NCBI GenBank assembly: GCA_036495095.1
Contig: DASXNK010000209.1
Location: forward strand, 1 to 49,315
Direction: 5' to 3'
DNA length: 49,315 nucleotides
Source of the DNA: Candidatus Dormiibacterota bacterium
GTDB taxonomy: Bacteria > Chloroflexota > Dormibacteria > Aeolococcales > Aeolococcaceae
Below, in pieces: positions 17,106 through 26,235 of this stretch. The translations under genes were made by a program, and so were the position numbers. Positions within the stretch are counted from its first letter, which is position 1; each line of letters starts with the position of its first letter. The notes under the pieces are model-generated. The model made no database searches, was not told the origin of the DNA, and saw only the letters and a list, made by a program, of their open reading frames with translations.

Positions 17106-18280
17106 TCCCCGCCAACCGGCGTCGCACCGTCCCCGTCCGGGTCGGCCCGGTGGTGATCGGCGGTGCCGCGCCGGTCTCGGTGCAGACGATGACCAAGACC
17201 CAGACCGAGGACGTCCGGGGCACCCTCGCCCAGATCGAGCGCGCCGCCGCCGCCGGCGCGGACATCGTCCGGGTCACCTGCGACACCCGCGACGCGGCCG
17301 CCGCGCTGCGCGAGATCGTCGCCGGATCGCCGGTGCCGATCGTCGCCGACATCCACTACGACGCCCCGCTGGCGCTGCTCGCCCTGGAGGCGGGGGTGCA
17401 GTGCCTGCGCCTCAACCCGGGCAATATCTCCGACCCGACGAAGGTCCGCGACATCGCCGCCGAGGCGAGGGCGCGGGGCGTGCCCATCCGCATCGGCGTG
17501 AACTCGGGGAGCATCCCCCAGCGCAAGGCGCTCGACCGCGGTCGCGGCTCGACCATCGACGAGACCGCCGAGCGGATGGTCGAGGCCGCCCTCCACCACA
17601 TCCGCATCCTCGAGGAGCACGGCGTCGGGCCGTCGATGGTCAAGGTCTCGCTGAAGGCCAGCGACGTGCCCACCAACCTCGCCGCCAACCGCCGCTTCGC
17701 CGCCCTCGGCAATGGCTACCCGCTGCATCTCGGCCTCACCGAGGCCGGGCCGGTCCTGTCGGGCAGCGTCAAGTCGGCGATGGGCATCGGCATCCTCCTC
17801 GCCGAGGGCATCGGAGACACCATCCGGGTCTCGCTGGTCGGCGACCCCGAGGAGGAGGTGCGGGTCGCGAAGCAGATCCTCGCCAGCCTGGAGGAGACCC
17901 CGAGCGGCCCCAACCTGATCGCCTGCCCCACCTGTGGACGGCTGGAGATCGACATGAACCCGATGGTGGCCCGGGTCGACGAGGCCCTGCGCCGGGTCCG
18001 CCGGCCGCTGACCGTCTCGGTGATGGGCTGCGTGGTCAACGGCCCCGGCGAGGGCATGCACGCCGACATCGGCATCGCCGGCGGCCGGCAGAAGGGGGCG
18101 CTGTTCATGTCCGGGCGGGTGGTGGCGACGCTGCCGGAGGCGGAGCTCATCAACGCCCTGGTGGAGCGCCTCGTGGCGATCGCCGACGAGGACGCCCGGC
18201 TGCTCGCCGAGGGGAAGCCGCTCCCGGTGGGCCTGGGGGAGGCGCCGCTGACGCCGCTGAGCGTGGTCCGGGGGGACTGA
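17102..18280 (+). CDS. ispG: 4-hydroxy-3-methylbut-2-enyl diphosphate synthase (IspG)
   Basis: 392 aa. Motifs: VSVQTMTKTQTEDVRGT, LRLNPGNISDP, GVNSGSIPQRK, and two Cys clusters for the [4Fe-4S] centre, LIACPTCGRLEIDMN and VSVMGCVVNGPGEG. It reduces MEcPP to HMBPP, the penultimate step of the MEP pathway. GTG 17102 overlaps the rseP stop. It is the last gene of the long plus-strand operon; the following gene is convergent with a 15-base gap. Confidence 0.96.
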   Translation: MIPANRRRTVPVRVGPVVIGGAAPVSVQTMTKTQTEDVRGTLAQIERAAAAGADIVRVTCDTRDAAAALREIVAGSPVPIVADIHYDAPLALLALEAGVQCLRLNPGNISDPTKVRDIAAEARARGVPIRIGVNSGSIPQRKALDRGRGSTIDETAERMVEAALHHIRILEEHGVGPSMVKVSLKASDVPTNLAANRRFAALGNGYPLHLGLTEAGPVLSGSVKSAMGIGILLAEGIGDTIRVSLVGDPEEEVRVAKQILASLEETPSGPNLIACPTCGRLEIDMNPMVARVDEALRRVRRPLTVSVMGCVVNGPGEGMHADIGIAGGRQKGALFMSGRVVATLPEAELINALVERLVAIADEDARLLAEGKPLPVGLGEAPLTPLSVVRGD

Positions 18281-18295
18281 CGACCGGCGGCGCCG

Positions 18296-18736
18296 TCAGC
18301 GCCGGGCGGGCTCGAGCAGCGGGTTGCGCCGGAGCACCGCCAGCGCCGCGTAGACGGCGACGAAGGCGCCCTCGAGCAGCAGCGACAGCATCGCCCAGGG
18401 GGCGGACAGGCTGTCGGTGAACCCAGGCAGGCCCACGGTCACGGAGGCGACCAGCGCCGCCAGGGCGCCGGCGGCGATCAGCCCGCCGGCGAGCCAGGCG
18501 CCCCGCACCCCGGCGACGACCGCCACGGCGGTGGTCCACGCCGCCGCGCAGGTGAGGTAGAAGAGCACCCCCACGTGGGCGGCGGCGCCGAAGTACAGGG
18601 GCGCCAGCACCAGGTGGACGAGGCCGATCCCGACCAGGAGACCGGCTCCGACCAGGCGGGCGCCGCCGGTCAGGCTCCTCCGGACCAGGCCCCGCGGCCA
18701 GCCCAGCAGCAGGCGGCGACGGGCGGTGCCGCCCAC
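18296..18736 (-). CDS. Four-helix integral membrane protein, function unknown
   Basis: 146 aa with four predicted membrane helices (about residues 27-47, 54-75, 79-101 and 112-135) and an Arg-rich N-terminus. The pattern LLVGIGLVHLVLAPLYFG resembles small membrane proteins found next to secreted cupredoxins. The GTG start is directly downstream of the cupredoxin gene's stop (one base between them), so the two are translated together. It may help anchor or assemble the copper protein, but that is only inferred from position. Confidence 0.68.
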   Translation of the reverse strand: MGGTARRRLLLGWPRGLVRRSLTGGARLVGAGLLVGIGLVHLVLAPLYFGAAAHVGVLFYLTCAAAWTTAVAVVAGVRGAWLAGGLIAAGALAALVASVTVGLPGFTDSLSAPWAMLSLLLEGAFVAVYAALAVLRRNPLLEPARR

Positions 18737-18737
18737 C

Positions 18738-19097
18738 TCAGCCGGTCACCACGATCGAGCCGGTCATGTACTGGTGGATGGAGCAGCGGTAGGCGAAGGT
18801 GCCCGGGGTGTCGAAGGTGTGGCTCACGCTCTGGCCCGCGCCGATGTTGCCGGTGTCGAACGACCTGTCCACGGCGGTGGCGGTGTGGACCGACGGGTCC
18901 CGGTTGGTCCAGGTGACCCTGGCGCCCCTGCTCACCGTGATCGGCGTCGGAGCGAAGGCGAAGTTCCTGATCGCGACCGCGCCGCCGCCGGTCGAGCTTG
19001 CGGCCGGGGTGCCGGCGGAGGAGGCGCCGCCACAGCCGGCGAGCGCGGCCCCGGCGAGGCCGGCGGCGGAGAGCAGGAGGAGGGTTCGAGGGTTCAT
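18738..19097 (-). CDS. Cupredoxin (plastocyanin/azurin-like) lipoprotein
   Basis: 119 aa. A lipoprotein signal with LAGC places the modified Cys at residue 21, followed by a Ser/Gly/Thr linker. The C-terminal domain is a type-1 copper fold: VRNFAFAP-like strand (IRNFAFAPTPITVSRGARV), WTNRDPSVHTAT with the first His, and FAYRCSIHQYMTG giving Cys, His and Met ligands. Such proteins carry electrons on the outer face of the membrane. It forms a pair with the membrane protein downstream and is divergent from proS. Confidence 0.85.
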   Translation of the reverse strand: MNPRTLLLLSAAGLAGAALAGCGGASSAGTPAASSTGGGAVAIRNFAFAPTPITVSRGARVTWTNRDPSVHTATAVDRSFDTGNIGAGQSVSHTFDTPGTFAYRCSIHQYMTGSIVVTG

Positions 19098-19102
19098 GCC
19101 TG

Positions 19103-19108
19103 GGTCTA
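19103..19108 (-). promoter_or_regulatory. Candidate -10 element (TAGACC) of the cupredoxin gene
   Basis: On the minus strand TAGACC ends 5 bases before the ATG at 19097. The sixth base is C rather than T, so this is weaker than the others. It lies in a 65-base divergent gap shared with the proS promoter. Confidence 0.3.
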
Positions 19109-19148
19109 CGGGGCCCGGGAGCGCCGCGGATCAGAAAGCACCGCCGCC

Positions 19149-19154
19149 TATACT
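19149..19154 (+). promoter_or_regulatory. Candidate -10 element (TATACT) of proS, leaderless
   Basis: TATACT ends 8 bases before the proS ATG at 19163. No ribosome binding site lies between them, which fits a leaderless transcript. The same hexamer precedes comM. Confidence 0.5.
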
Positions 19155-19162
19155 CCCGGCCG

Positions 19163-20620
19163 ATGCCCGCAACCACCCGCGACCCCAAGGCGATCACCCC
19201 CAAGAGCGAGGACTTCGACCGCTGGTACGTCGACGTGGTCCGCCGCGCCGAGCTCGCCGACTACACCCCGGTGGGCGGCTGCATGGTGGTGCGCCCCTAC
19301 GGCTGGGGGCTGTGGGAGAACATCCGCGACGCCCTCGACGCGATGATCAAGGCGACCGGGCACGAGAACATGCAGTTCCCGCTGTTCATCCCCGAGTCGC
19401 TGCTGACCAAGGAGGCGGAGCACGTCGAGGGCTTCGCCCCCGAGGTGGCCTGGGTCACCCACGGGGGGCAGAAGAAGCTGGAGGAGCGGCTCGCGGTCAG
19501 GCCCACCAGCGAGACCATCATCTGCACCCTCTACGCCGACTGGATCCACTCCTGGCGCGACCTGCCGGTGCTGGTGAACCAGTGGGCCAACGTGGTCCGG
19601 TGGGAGAAGCGCACCCGGCTGTTCCTGCGCACCACCGAGTTCTGGTGGCAGGAGGGACACACCTTCCACGAGACCTCGGACGAGGCCGCGGAGGAGGTCG
19701 AGACGATGCTCGGCTGCTACCGCACCCTCGCCGAGGACTGGCTGGCGCTCGCCGTCGTCCCCGGGCGCAAGACCCGGTCGGAGAAGTTCGCCGGCGCCGA
19801 CTACACGATGTCCATCGAGGCGATCATGTCCGACGGCCTGGCGCTGCAGGCGGGCACGTCGCACCACCTCGGGCAGAACTTCACCCGCGCCTACAACATC
19901 ACCTACACCGGTCGCGACAACACCGTGCAGCACCCCTTCCAGACCTCCTGGGGGCTGTCGACCCGGATCATCGGGGCGGTGATCATGGCCCACGGCGACG
20001 ACCGCGGCCTGGTGCTGCCCCCGAGGGTGGCCCCCGTGCAGGTCGTGGTGGTGCCGATCGAGCGCAGCAACGACCCCGAGGGCACCGAGGCGGTCCGCGC
20101 CGCCTGCGCCCGGCTCGAGCAGGGGGCCGCCGGCCGGGTGCGGCTGAGGGTCGATCGCCGCGAGGGCATCCGTCCCGGCGAGAAGTACGCCCACTGGGAG
20201 CTGCGCGGAGTGCCGCTGCGGATCGTGGTGGGCAGCCGCGACCTCGCCGATGGCTCGGTGAGCGTGATGCGCAGGCTCGACGGCGTCGAGCAGCGGGTGC
20301 CCCTCGCCGAGGTGGGGGAGAGGCTGCCCGGCCTCCTCGACGAGGCCCAGCAGGCGCTCCGCGAGCGTGCCCAGCGGCTGCTCGAGGAGCGCAGCCGGGA
20401 GGTGTCCAGCCTCGACGAGCTGCGCGCCGCCTTCGAGGAGGGCCCGGTCTTCGCCAACGCCCCCTTCTGCGACCGGCCCGAGTGCGAGGCCGCGGTGAAG
20501 GCGGCGGTCCACGCGGTCACGGTGCGCTGCCTCCGATCCGACCGCTCCGGCGAGGGGCGCCCCTGCCTGGCCTGCGCCACCCCCGCGGAGCACATCGCGG
20601 TCATCGCCCGCGCGTACTGA
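19163..20620 (+). CDS. proS: Prolyl-tRNA synthetase, archaeal/eukaryotic (type 3) form
   Basis: 485 aa. It lacks the long insertion domain of the usual bacterial ProRS and has the C-terminal zinc-binding extension of type 3 enzymes: FCDRPECEAAV, then VRCL and GRPCLACATPAEH, ending in Tyr (IARAY). Class II motifs: VRPTSETIICTLYADWI, LRTTEFWWQEGHTFHE, and the HGDDRGLVLPPRVAPVQVVV region. It charges tRNA-Pro. This form occurs in archaea, eukaryotes and some bacteria including Thermus and Chloroflexota, which was used for the taxonomic guess. Confidence 0.95.
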   Translation: MPATTRDPKAITPKSEDFDRWYVDVVRRAELADYTPVGGCMVVRPYGWGLWENIRDALDAMIKATGHENMQFPLFIPESLLTKEAEHVEGFAPEVAWVTHGGQKKLEERLAVRPTSETIICTLYADWIHSWRDLPVLVNQWANVVRWEKRTRLFLRTTEFWWQEGHTFHETSDEAAEEVETMLGCYRTLAEDWLALAVVPGRKTRSEKFAGADYTMSIEAIMSDGLALQAGTSHHLGQNFTRAYNITYTGRDNTVQHPFQTSWGLSTRIIGAVIMAHGDDRGLVLPPRVAPVQVVVVPIERSNDPEGTEAVRAACARLEQGAAGRVRLRVDRREGIRPGEKYAHWELRGVPLRIVVGSRDLADGSVSVMRRLDGVEQRVPLAEVGERLPGLLDEAQQALRERAQRLLEERSREVSSLDELRAAFEEGPVFANAPFCDRPECEAAVKAAVHAVTVRCLRSDRSGEGRPCLACATPAEHIAVIARAY

Positions 20621-20761
20621 CCAGGCTACCGACCGGTCCGAAACCGCCGGGCCCGTCCGTCCGTTCCATCTGCCCACGCGAGGGAGGGGATGACGGCCGG
20701 TCGGGAGGTGACAGTTGGCGGGTCAGGCTGTGGTCGAGGTGGCCCCGCGCGTGGGGGAGGG

Positions 20762-20767
20762 TACACT
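20762..20767 (+). promoter_or_regulatory. Candidate -10 element (TACACT) of rel
   Basis: TACACT ends 10 bases before the ATG at 20778, so the transcript would be leaderless or nearly so. No Shine-Dalgarno sequence lies between them. Confidence 0.45.
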
Positions 20768-20777
20768 CAACCGGGCG

Positions 20778-22925
20778 ATGCCACTCAACGAACTGCTGCC
20801 CAAGACCTCATACCTCTCGGACGCCGACCGCGAGGTGCTGGTCCGCGCCCACGAGGTGGCGGAACGGGCCCACAAGGGGCAGTTCCGGCTCAGCGGCGAG
20901 CCCTACATCGAGCACCCCCTGTCGGTGGCCGGCATCCTCGCCGACCTGCGGCTCGACGCCGACACCCTCGCCGCCGCGCTCCTCCACGACACCGTCGAGG
21001 ACACCGACGTCACCCTCGACTGGCTCCGGGCGGAGTTCGGCGACCACGTCGCCCGGCTGGTGAACGGGGTCACCAAGCTCGGCAAGATCCACATGCGCAG
21101 CCGCGAGCAGGTGCAGGCCGAGAACATCCGCAAGATGCTGGTGGCGATGGCCGAGGACATCCGCGTCGTCCTCATCAAGCTCGGCGACCGCCTCCACAAC
21201 ATGCGCACCGTCGACGTGCTCCCCCCCGAGCGGCGGCAGCGCATCGCCCGTGAGACCCTCGACATCTACGCGCCGCTCGCCCACCGTCTGGGCATCTGGC
21301 AGATGAAGTGGGAGCTCGAGGACCTCGGCTTCGCCCAGGTCGACCCCGAGAACTTCCAGGCCATCGAGCAGAAGCTGGCGCGGCAGCGGCAGGAGCGCGA
21401 GGCGTTCGTGCGCAACATCGCCGAGATCCTCGAGCGCGAGGTCGAGGACATCGGCGTCAGCGCCGAGATCTCGGGCCGCCCCAAGCACGTCTACAGCATC
21501 TTCGAGAAGATGAAGAAGACGGGGAAGGGCTTCGAGGAGATCTTCGACCTCATCGCCATCCGCGTCCTCGTCGACTCGGTGAAGGACTGCTACGGCGTCC
21601 TCGGCGTGGTGCACTCGCTCTGGAAGCCGATCCCGGGGCGGTTCAAGGACTACATCGCCATGCCCAAGGGCAACGGCTACCAGTCCCTGCACACCACCCT
21701 GGTCTCGCACACCGGCGAGGCGATGGAGGTGCAGATCCGCACCCACGAGATGCACCAGACCGCCGAGTACGGCGTCGCCGCCCACTGGCGGTACAAGGAG
21801 GGCGGTCTCCACGACGACCGCTTCGACGAGCGCTTCACCTGGCTGCGGCTGCTGATGGACTGGCAGAAGGAGGTGCTCGACGCCGAGACCTTCGTCGACA
21901 CCGTCAAGGTCGACATCTTCCAGGACGAGGTCTTCGTCTTCACCCCCAAGGGCGACGTGCGCTCGCTGCCCGCGGGCAGCACCCCGGTCGACTTCGCGTA
22001 CCGGGTGCACACCGAGGTCGGTCACCGCTGCATCGGCGCCAAGACCAACGGGCGCATGGTGCCGCTCGACCACGTGCTCGAGAACGGCGACATCGTCGAG
22101 GTGCTCACCACCAAGGGCCCGCACGGCCCGTCGCGCGACTGGCTCACCTTCGTCAAGACCAGCAGCGCCCGCGAGAAGATCCGCGGCTGGTTCAAGAAGG
22201 AGCGGCGCGAGGAGAACATCCAGAAGGGCCGCGAGCAGCTCGACAAGGAGTTCCGGCGGATGCGCCAGCTGGCGCTGGGGACGGTCAAGGACGACCGCCT
22301 GCTCGAGCTCGCCCACGAGTTCAAGTTCGGCACCGTCGACGACTTCGTCGCCGCGGTCGGCTACGGCGACATCAGCGCTCGCTCGGCGGTGCTGCGCTAC
22401 ACCGCGATGGAGGAGGGCGGCCCCGCCGAGCAGCGCGACGACCGCGTGCTCACCATCCCGCTCACCAGCACGCCGCGGCCCACCGGCGAGGTGCGGGTGC
22501 TCGGCGTCGGCGACGTGCTGACCACCCTGTCGCAGTGCTGCAAGCCGGTCGCGGGCGAGCCGATCAAGGGCTACATCACCCGCGGCAAGGGCGTCTCGGT
22601 GCACCGCACCAGCTGCGTGAACATCGTCAACGCCGCCGACGCCGCCCGGCTCGTCGACGTGGAGTGGGAGCGCGGCGCCCGCCAGCTCTACCCGGTCGGC
22701 ATCAAGATCGAGGCCTGGGACCGCACCGGGCTGCTCCGCGACATCGCCGCGGTGATCGCGGAGTCGAAGATCAACCTGAGCGGCGCCGACGTGCAGGTCT
22801 TCGACGACCGCACCGCGGTGATCTCCACGATCGTGGAGATCCAGAGCCTGACCCAGCTCAGCCGGCTGCTGGAGCGGCTCGAGGCGATCCGCGACGTGCA
22901 CACCGTCGCCCGCGAGGCGAGCTAG
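20778..22925 (+). CDS. rel: Bifunctional (p)ppGpp synthetase/hydrolase (Rel/SpoT family)
   Basis: 715 aa with the full long-RSH architecture. The HD hydrolase domain (ALLHDTVEDTDVT near residue 70) is intact. The synthetase domain contains FDLIAIRVLVDSVKDCYG and PIPGRFKDYIAMPKGNGYQS; the RxKD motif marks bifunctional enzymes rather than RelA. TGS (VFVFTPKGDVRSLPAGSTP), a Cys-containing region (LSQCCKPVAGEPIKGYITRG) and a C-terminal ACT domain follow. It controls the stringent response. ATG 20778 is preferred over the in-frame TTG at 20715 because of the -10 box just upstream and because homologues begin at this point. Confidence 0.96.
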   Translation: MPLNELLPKTSYLSDADREVLVRAHEVAERAHKGQFRLSGEPYIEHPLSVAGILADLRLDADTLAAALLHDTVEDTDVTLDWLRAEFGDHVARLVNGVTKLGKIHMRSREQVQAENIRKMLVAMAEDIRVVLIKLGDRLHNMRTVDVLPPERRQRIARETLDIYAPLAHRLGIWQMKWELEDLGFAQVDPENFQAIEQKLARQRQEREAFVRNIAEILEREVEDIGVSAEISGRPKHVYSIFEKMKKTGKGFEEIFDLIAIRVLVDSVKDCYGVLGVVHSLWKPIPGRFKDYIAMPKGNGYQSLHTTLVSHTGEAMEVQIRTHEMHQTAEYGVAAHWRYKEGGLHDDRFDERFTWLRLLMDWQKEVLDAETFVDTVKVDIFQDEVFVFTPKGDVRSLPAGSTPVDFAYRVHTEVGHRCIGAKTNGRMVPLDHVLENGDIVEVLTTKGPHGPSRDWLTFVKTSSAREKIRGWFKKERREENIQKGREQLDKEFRRMRQLALGTVKDDRLLELAHEFKFGTVDDFVAAVGYGDISARSAVLRYTAMEEGGPAEQRDDRVLTIPLTSTPRPTGEVRVLGVGDVLTTLSQCCKPVAGEPIKGYITRGKGVSVHRTSCVNIVNAADAARLVDVEWERGARQLYPVGIKIEAWDRTGLLRDIAAVIAESKINLSGADVQVFDDRTAVISTIVEIQSLTQLSRLLERLEAIRDVHTVAREAS

Positions 22926-22934
22926 CACCCGGCA

Positions 22935-22965
22935 CCCGGCATCCGGCGCCGCCGGCGCCGCCGGG
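22935..22965 (+). terminator. GC-rich hairpin after rel
   Basis: CCCGGC (22935-22940) and GGCGCC (22945-22950) pair with GGCGCC (22954-22959) and GCCGGG (22960-22965): 12 base pairs with a 4-nt bulge and a 3-nt loop, 10 bases after the rel stop. There is no T-run, so it may be an RNA 3' end stabiliser or a U-less terminator. Confidence 0.4.
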
Positions 22966-23124
22966 TCTCGAGGACGGGCACGGTCCCGCCCGCGGTGAGG
23001 ATCGCGGTGGGCCCAGGCCGGATGCGTGTCGGTTGCGCCACATGGCGCGATCACTCCCCATCGCTCCCGCCTCGGCGGGTCCGGCCGGACCGGGCTCCAC
23101 CGGCCCCGCGCCGCCCGCCGCGGC

Positions 23125-23130
23125 TAGACT
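23125..23130 (+). promoter_or_regulatory. Candidate -10 element (TAGACT) of hisS-aspS
   Basis: TAGACT ends 8 bases before the GTG start of hisS at 23139, again compatible with a leaderless transcript. No Shine-Dalgarno sequence is present. Confidence 0.45.
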
Positions 23131-23138
23131 CCCGCGCT

Positions 23139-24416
23139 GTGCCTCCGCTCGGCGCCCCCCGGGGCACCCACGACCTGCTCCCCGACACCGCCACCGCCTG
23201 GCGCTGGCTCCACGCGGTGCATGCCGAGGTCGCCGAGCTCCACGGCTACCGGCTCATCGACACCCCCGTCTTCGAGCAGACCGAGCTGTTCGAGCGCGGG
23301 GTGGGCACCGGCACCGACGTCGTCGACAAGGAGATGTACACCTTCACCGATCGCGGCGGCCGGTCGCTGACGCTGCGGCCGGAGGGCACCGCCGGGGTGC
23401 TCCGCGCCGTGCTCCAGGCCAACCTCCTCGAGGAGGCGCGGCCGGTGCGCACCCACTACGCGGGGCCGATGTTCCGCTACGACCGGCCCCAGAAGGGCCG
23501 CTACCGCCAGTTCCACCAGGTCGGCATCGAGGCGATCGGTGAGCGCAGCCCCGAGCTCGACGTCGAGGTCATCGAGGTGGGCTGGCGCTTCCTCGAGGCG
23601 CTGGGGCTGACCGGGGTGGTGCTCCAGGTCAACAGCCTCGGCGACCTCGACGACCGGCAGCGCTATCGCGAGGCGCTGCTCGCCCACTACCGGCCGCTCG
23701 CCGACCAGCTCTGCGACGACTGCCGCCGCCGGCTGGAGATCAACCCGCTGCGGCTGCTCGACTGCAAACGCGACGAGGCGCTGCGCGACGCGGCGCCGGA
23801 GATCACCGACTCGTTCGGCGACGAGAGCACCGCGTACTTCGCGAGCGTCCGGGCGGGGCTCACCGCCGCCGGCATTGCCCACGAGCACAACCCGCGCCTG
23901 GTGCGGGGCCTCGACTACTACGCCCACACCGCCTTCGAGTACTGGCACGGCTCGCTCCAGGGCGCCCAGAACTCGCTCGGCGGCGGCGGCCGCTACGACG
24001 GCCTCGCCGAGACCCTCGGCTTTCCCGCCACCCCGGGCATCGGCTACGCCTTCGGGGTCGAGCGGCTGCTGCTGGTGGCCGCCGAGCAGGGTTCGGCTCC
24101 GGCGCCGGCACCGGCCTGCGACGTGGTGGTCTGCTCCTACGGTGCCGCCCAGGCGGCGGCGGCCGCGGAGCTCGCCCGGGTGCTCCGCGCCGCCCGGGTG
24201 CGCACGGTTCTGGACGTGAGTGACCGAAAGCTGGAGCGCAAGCTGAAGGGCGCCGACCGGCTGGGGGCACGGCTCTGCGTCATCGTCGGCGAGGACGAGG
24301 TCCGCGAGGGCGCCGCCACGGTCCGCGACCTCGCCAGGCGCACCCAGGAGCGCCATCCCACGGGGAAGGTGGTCGACGCCGTCGGCGCCGCGCTCGCCGC
24401 CGGGCGCGCCGCCTGA
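23139..24416 (+). CDS. hisS: Histidyl-tRNA synthetase
   Basis: 425 aa. The N-terminus reads MPPLGAPRGTHDLLPDTAT, the usual HisRS opening. Motif 2 region: FRYDRPQKGRYRQFHQVGIE. HisA signature: LVRGLDYYAHTAFEYWHG. Motif 3: GIGYAFGVERLLLV. The C-terminal anticodon-binding domain includes DVVVCSYGAAQAAAAAEL. Upstream in-frame ATGs back to 22995 would add about 48 residues of Pro/Arg-rich sequence not found in the family, so GTG 23139, with its -10 box, was chosen. aspS overlaps the stop by one base. Confidence 0.96.
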   Translation: MPPLGAPRGTHDLLPDTATAWRWLHAVHAEVAELHGYRLIDTPVFEQTELFERGVGTGTDVVDKEMYTFTDRGGRSLTLRPEGTAGVLRAVLQANLLEEARPVRTHYAGPMFRYDRPQKGRYRQFHQVGIEAIGERSPELDVEVIEVGWRFLEALGLTGVVLQVNSLGDLDDRQRYREALLAHYRPLADQLCDDCRRRLEINPLRLLDCKRDEALRDAAPEITDSFGDESTAYFASVRAGLTAAGIAHEHNPRLVRGLDYYAHTAFEYWHGSLQGAQNSLGGGGRYDGLAETLGFPATPGIGYAFGVERLLLVAAEQGSAPAPAPACDVVVCSYGAAQAAAAAELARVLRAARVRTVLDVSDRKLERKLKGADRLGARLCVIVGEDEVREGAATVRDLARRTQERHPTGKVVDAVGAALAAGRAA

Positions 24417-26194
24417 TGGCGACCGAGCGCACCTCCTGCGGCGAGCCCCGGCTCGCCGACGCCGGCAGGCACATCACCGTGTACGGCTGGGTCGACCACC
24501 ACCGCGACCACGGCGGCCTGAAGTTCGTCGACCTCCGCGACCGCAGCGGCATCCTCCAGGTGGTCTTCAACCCCACCACCGCGCCCGAGGCCCACCAGAC
24601 CGCGCAGCGGGTGCGCCAGGAGTGGGTGCTGCGCATCGAGGGCGAGCTGCGTCCCCGCGGGGGAAACGTCAACCCCAAGCTGGAGACGGGCGAGGTCGAG
24701 CTCCACGCCACCGCCTGCACCGTGCTGTCGGCGGCGCGCACCCCGCCGTTCCCGGTCAACGAGGAGTCGGAGGTCGACGAGCGGCTGCGGCTGCGCCACC
24801 GCTACCTCGACCTCCGCCGTCCCCGCCTGCAGCGCAACCTGCGCGCCCGCGCCCGCTTCATCGGCGGCCTCCGCCGCGCCATGGAGTCGCGCGGGTTCTT
24901 CGAGATCGAGACGCCGATGATGGTCCGCGCCACCCCCGAGGGTGCGCGCGACTACCTCGTCCCCAGCCGGGTCACCCCCGGCCGCTTCTACGCCCTGCCC
25001 CAGTCGCCGCAGCTGTACAAGCAGCTCTGCATGGTCGCCGGTCTCGACCGCTACTTCCAGATCGCCCGTTGCATGCGCGACGAGGACCTGCGCGCCGACC
25101 GCCAGCCGGAGTTCACCCAGCTCGACCTGGAGATGTCCTTCATCGACGAGGAGGACATCCACGAGGTGCTCGAGCAGGTGATCTCCGAGGCCTGGGAGGA
25201 GGCGGGGTTCGTGGGCCGCATCCGCACCCCCTTCCCGCGCTTGACCTGGCGCGAGGCGATGGATCGCTACGGCAGCGACAAGCCCGACACGCGTTTCGGC
25301 CTGGAGCTGCGAGATCTCACCGAGGTGGCGCGCGGCTGCGGCTTCCGCGTCTTCGCCGACGCGGTGGCGAAGGGCGGCGTGGTCAGGGGCATCGCCGTCC
25401 CCGGTGGCGGCGACCTCACCCGCGGGCGCATCGAGGGCGAGCTCGCCGACGTGGTCAGGACCTTCCGGGCGAAGGGGCTCGCCCACCTCTGGCGCCGCGA
25501 GCAGGGCTGGGAGGGGGGCATCGCCAAGTTCTTCGGCCCCGAGGAGCTCGACCGCATCGGCGAGATCACCGGGGCGGCCCCCGGCGATGCCGTGCTCATG
25601 GTCGCCGACCGCCCCGCCGTGGTGGCCGCGGCGCTGGGCGCGCTGCGCGTCCACCTCGCCCGCGAGCGCGGCCTCCTTGATCCGGACCGGCTCGACATGA
25701 TCTGGGTCACCGAGTTCCCGATGTTCGAGCGCGACGAGGACACCGGTGCGCTGTCGGCGCTCCACCACCCCTTCACCATGGTTCACGCCGACGACGTCGA
25801 GCTGCTCGAGAGCGATCCGCTGCGGATCCGCTCGCGCGCCTACGACATCGTGCTCAACGGTCGTGAGATCGGCAGCGGCAGCATCCGGATCACCGATCCC
25901 GACGTGCAGGCGAGGGTCTTCCGCGCCCTGGGGATGAGCGACGAGGAGGCGCACGAGAAGTTCGGCTTCCTGCTCGAGGCCTTCGAGTACGGGGTCCCGC
26001 CCCACGGCGGGTTCGCCGCCGGTGTCGAGCGGCTGGTGATGGAGGGCCTGCAGGAGGAGAACATCCGGGAGGTGATCGCGTTCCCCAAGAACCAGCAGGC
26101 CCAGGAGCTGATGACCGATGCCCCTGCGGAGGTGGATCCCGCCCAGCTCGAGGACCTGGGCATTGCCCTGCGGCCCCGGCCGCCGTCCCGCTGA
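24416..26194 (+). CDS. aspS: Aspartyl-tRNA synthetase (bacterial type)
   Basis: 592 aa, typical for the bacterial form with the GAD insertion. N-terminal OB anticodon-binding domain (VYGWVDHHRDHGGLKFVDLR), motif 2 RDEDLRADRQPEFTQLDLEM, the QSPQLYKQLCMVAGLDRYFQ region, GAD domain (about 290-410), and motif 3 GVERLVMEG near the end. From sequence alone I cannot tell whether it also charges tRNA-Asn. It is translated together with hisS, sharing the base at 24416. No gene follows on this strand for about 290 bases, where the candidate RNA lies. Confidence 0.96.
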   Translation: MATERTSCGEPRLADAGRHITVYGWVDHHRDHGGLKFVDLRDRSGILQVVFNPTTAPEAHQTAQRVRQEWVLRIEGELRPRGGNVNPKLETGEVELHATACTVLSAARTPPFPVNEESEVDERLRLRHRYLDLRRPRLQRNLRARARFIGGLRRAMESRGFFEIETPMMVRATPEGARDYLVPSRVTPGRFYALPQSPQLYKQLCMVAGLDRYFQIARCMRDEDLRADRQPEFTQLDLEMSFIDEEDIHEVLEQVISEAWEEAGFVGRIRTPFPRLTWREAMDRYGSDKPDTRFGLELRDLTEVARGCGFRVFADAVAKGGVVRGIAVPGGGDLTRGRIEGELADVVRTFRAKGLAHLWRREQGWEGGIAKFFGPEELDRIGEITGAAPGDAVLMVADRPAVVAAALGALRVHLARERGLLDPDRLDMIWVTEFPMFERDEDTGALSALHHPFTMVHADDVELLESDPLRIRSRAYDIVLNGREIGSGSIRITDPDVQARVFRALGMSDEEAHEKFGFLLEAFEYGVPPHGGFAAGVERLVMEGLQEENIREVIAFPKNQQAQELMTDAPAEVDPAQLEDLGIALRPRPPSR

Positions 26195-26235
26195 AGCCGC
26201 CTCCCGCCCCCTGCGGCGACGGTTCTGCAACAGGG

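Noticed and set aside
20808-23054. Minus-strand frame of 748 aa antisense to rel
   Set aside because: Same effect: the plus strand carries complete HD, synthetase, TGS and ACT domains, and the antisense product has no recognisable motif.
22995-23138. N-terminal extension of HisRS from an upstream ATG
   Set aside because: The added residues are Pro/Arg-rich and unlike the family; GTG 23139 gives the usual MPPLGAPRGTHD start and has a -10 box in place.
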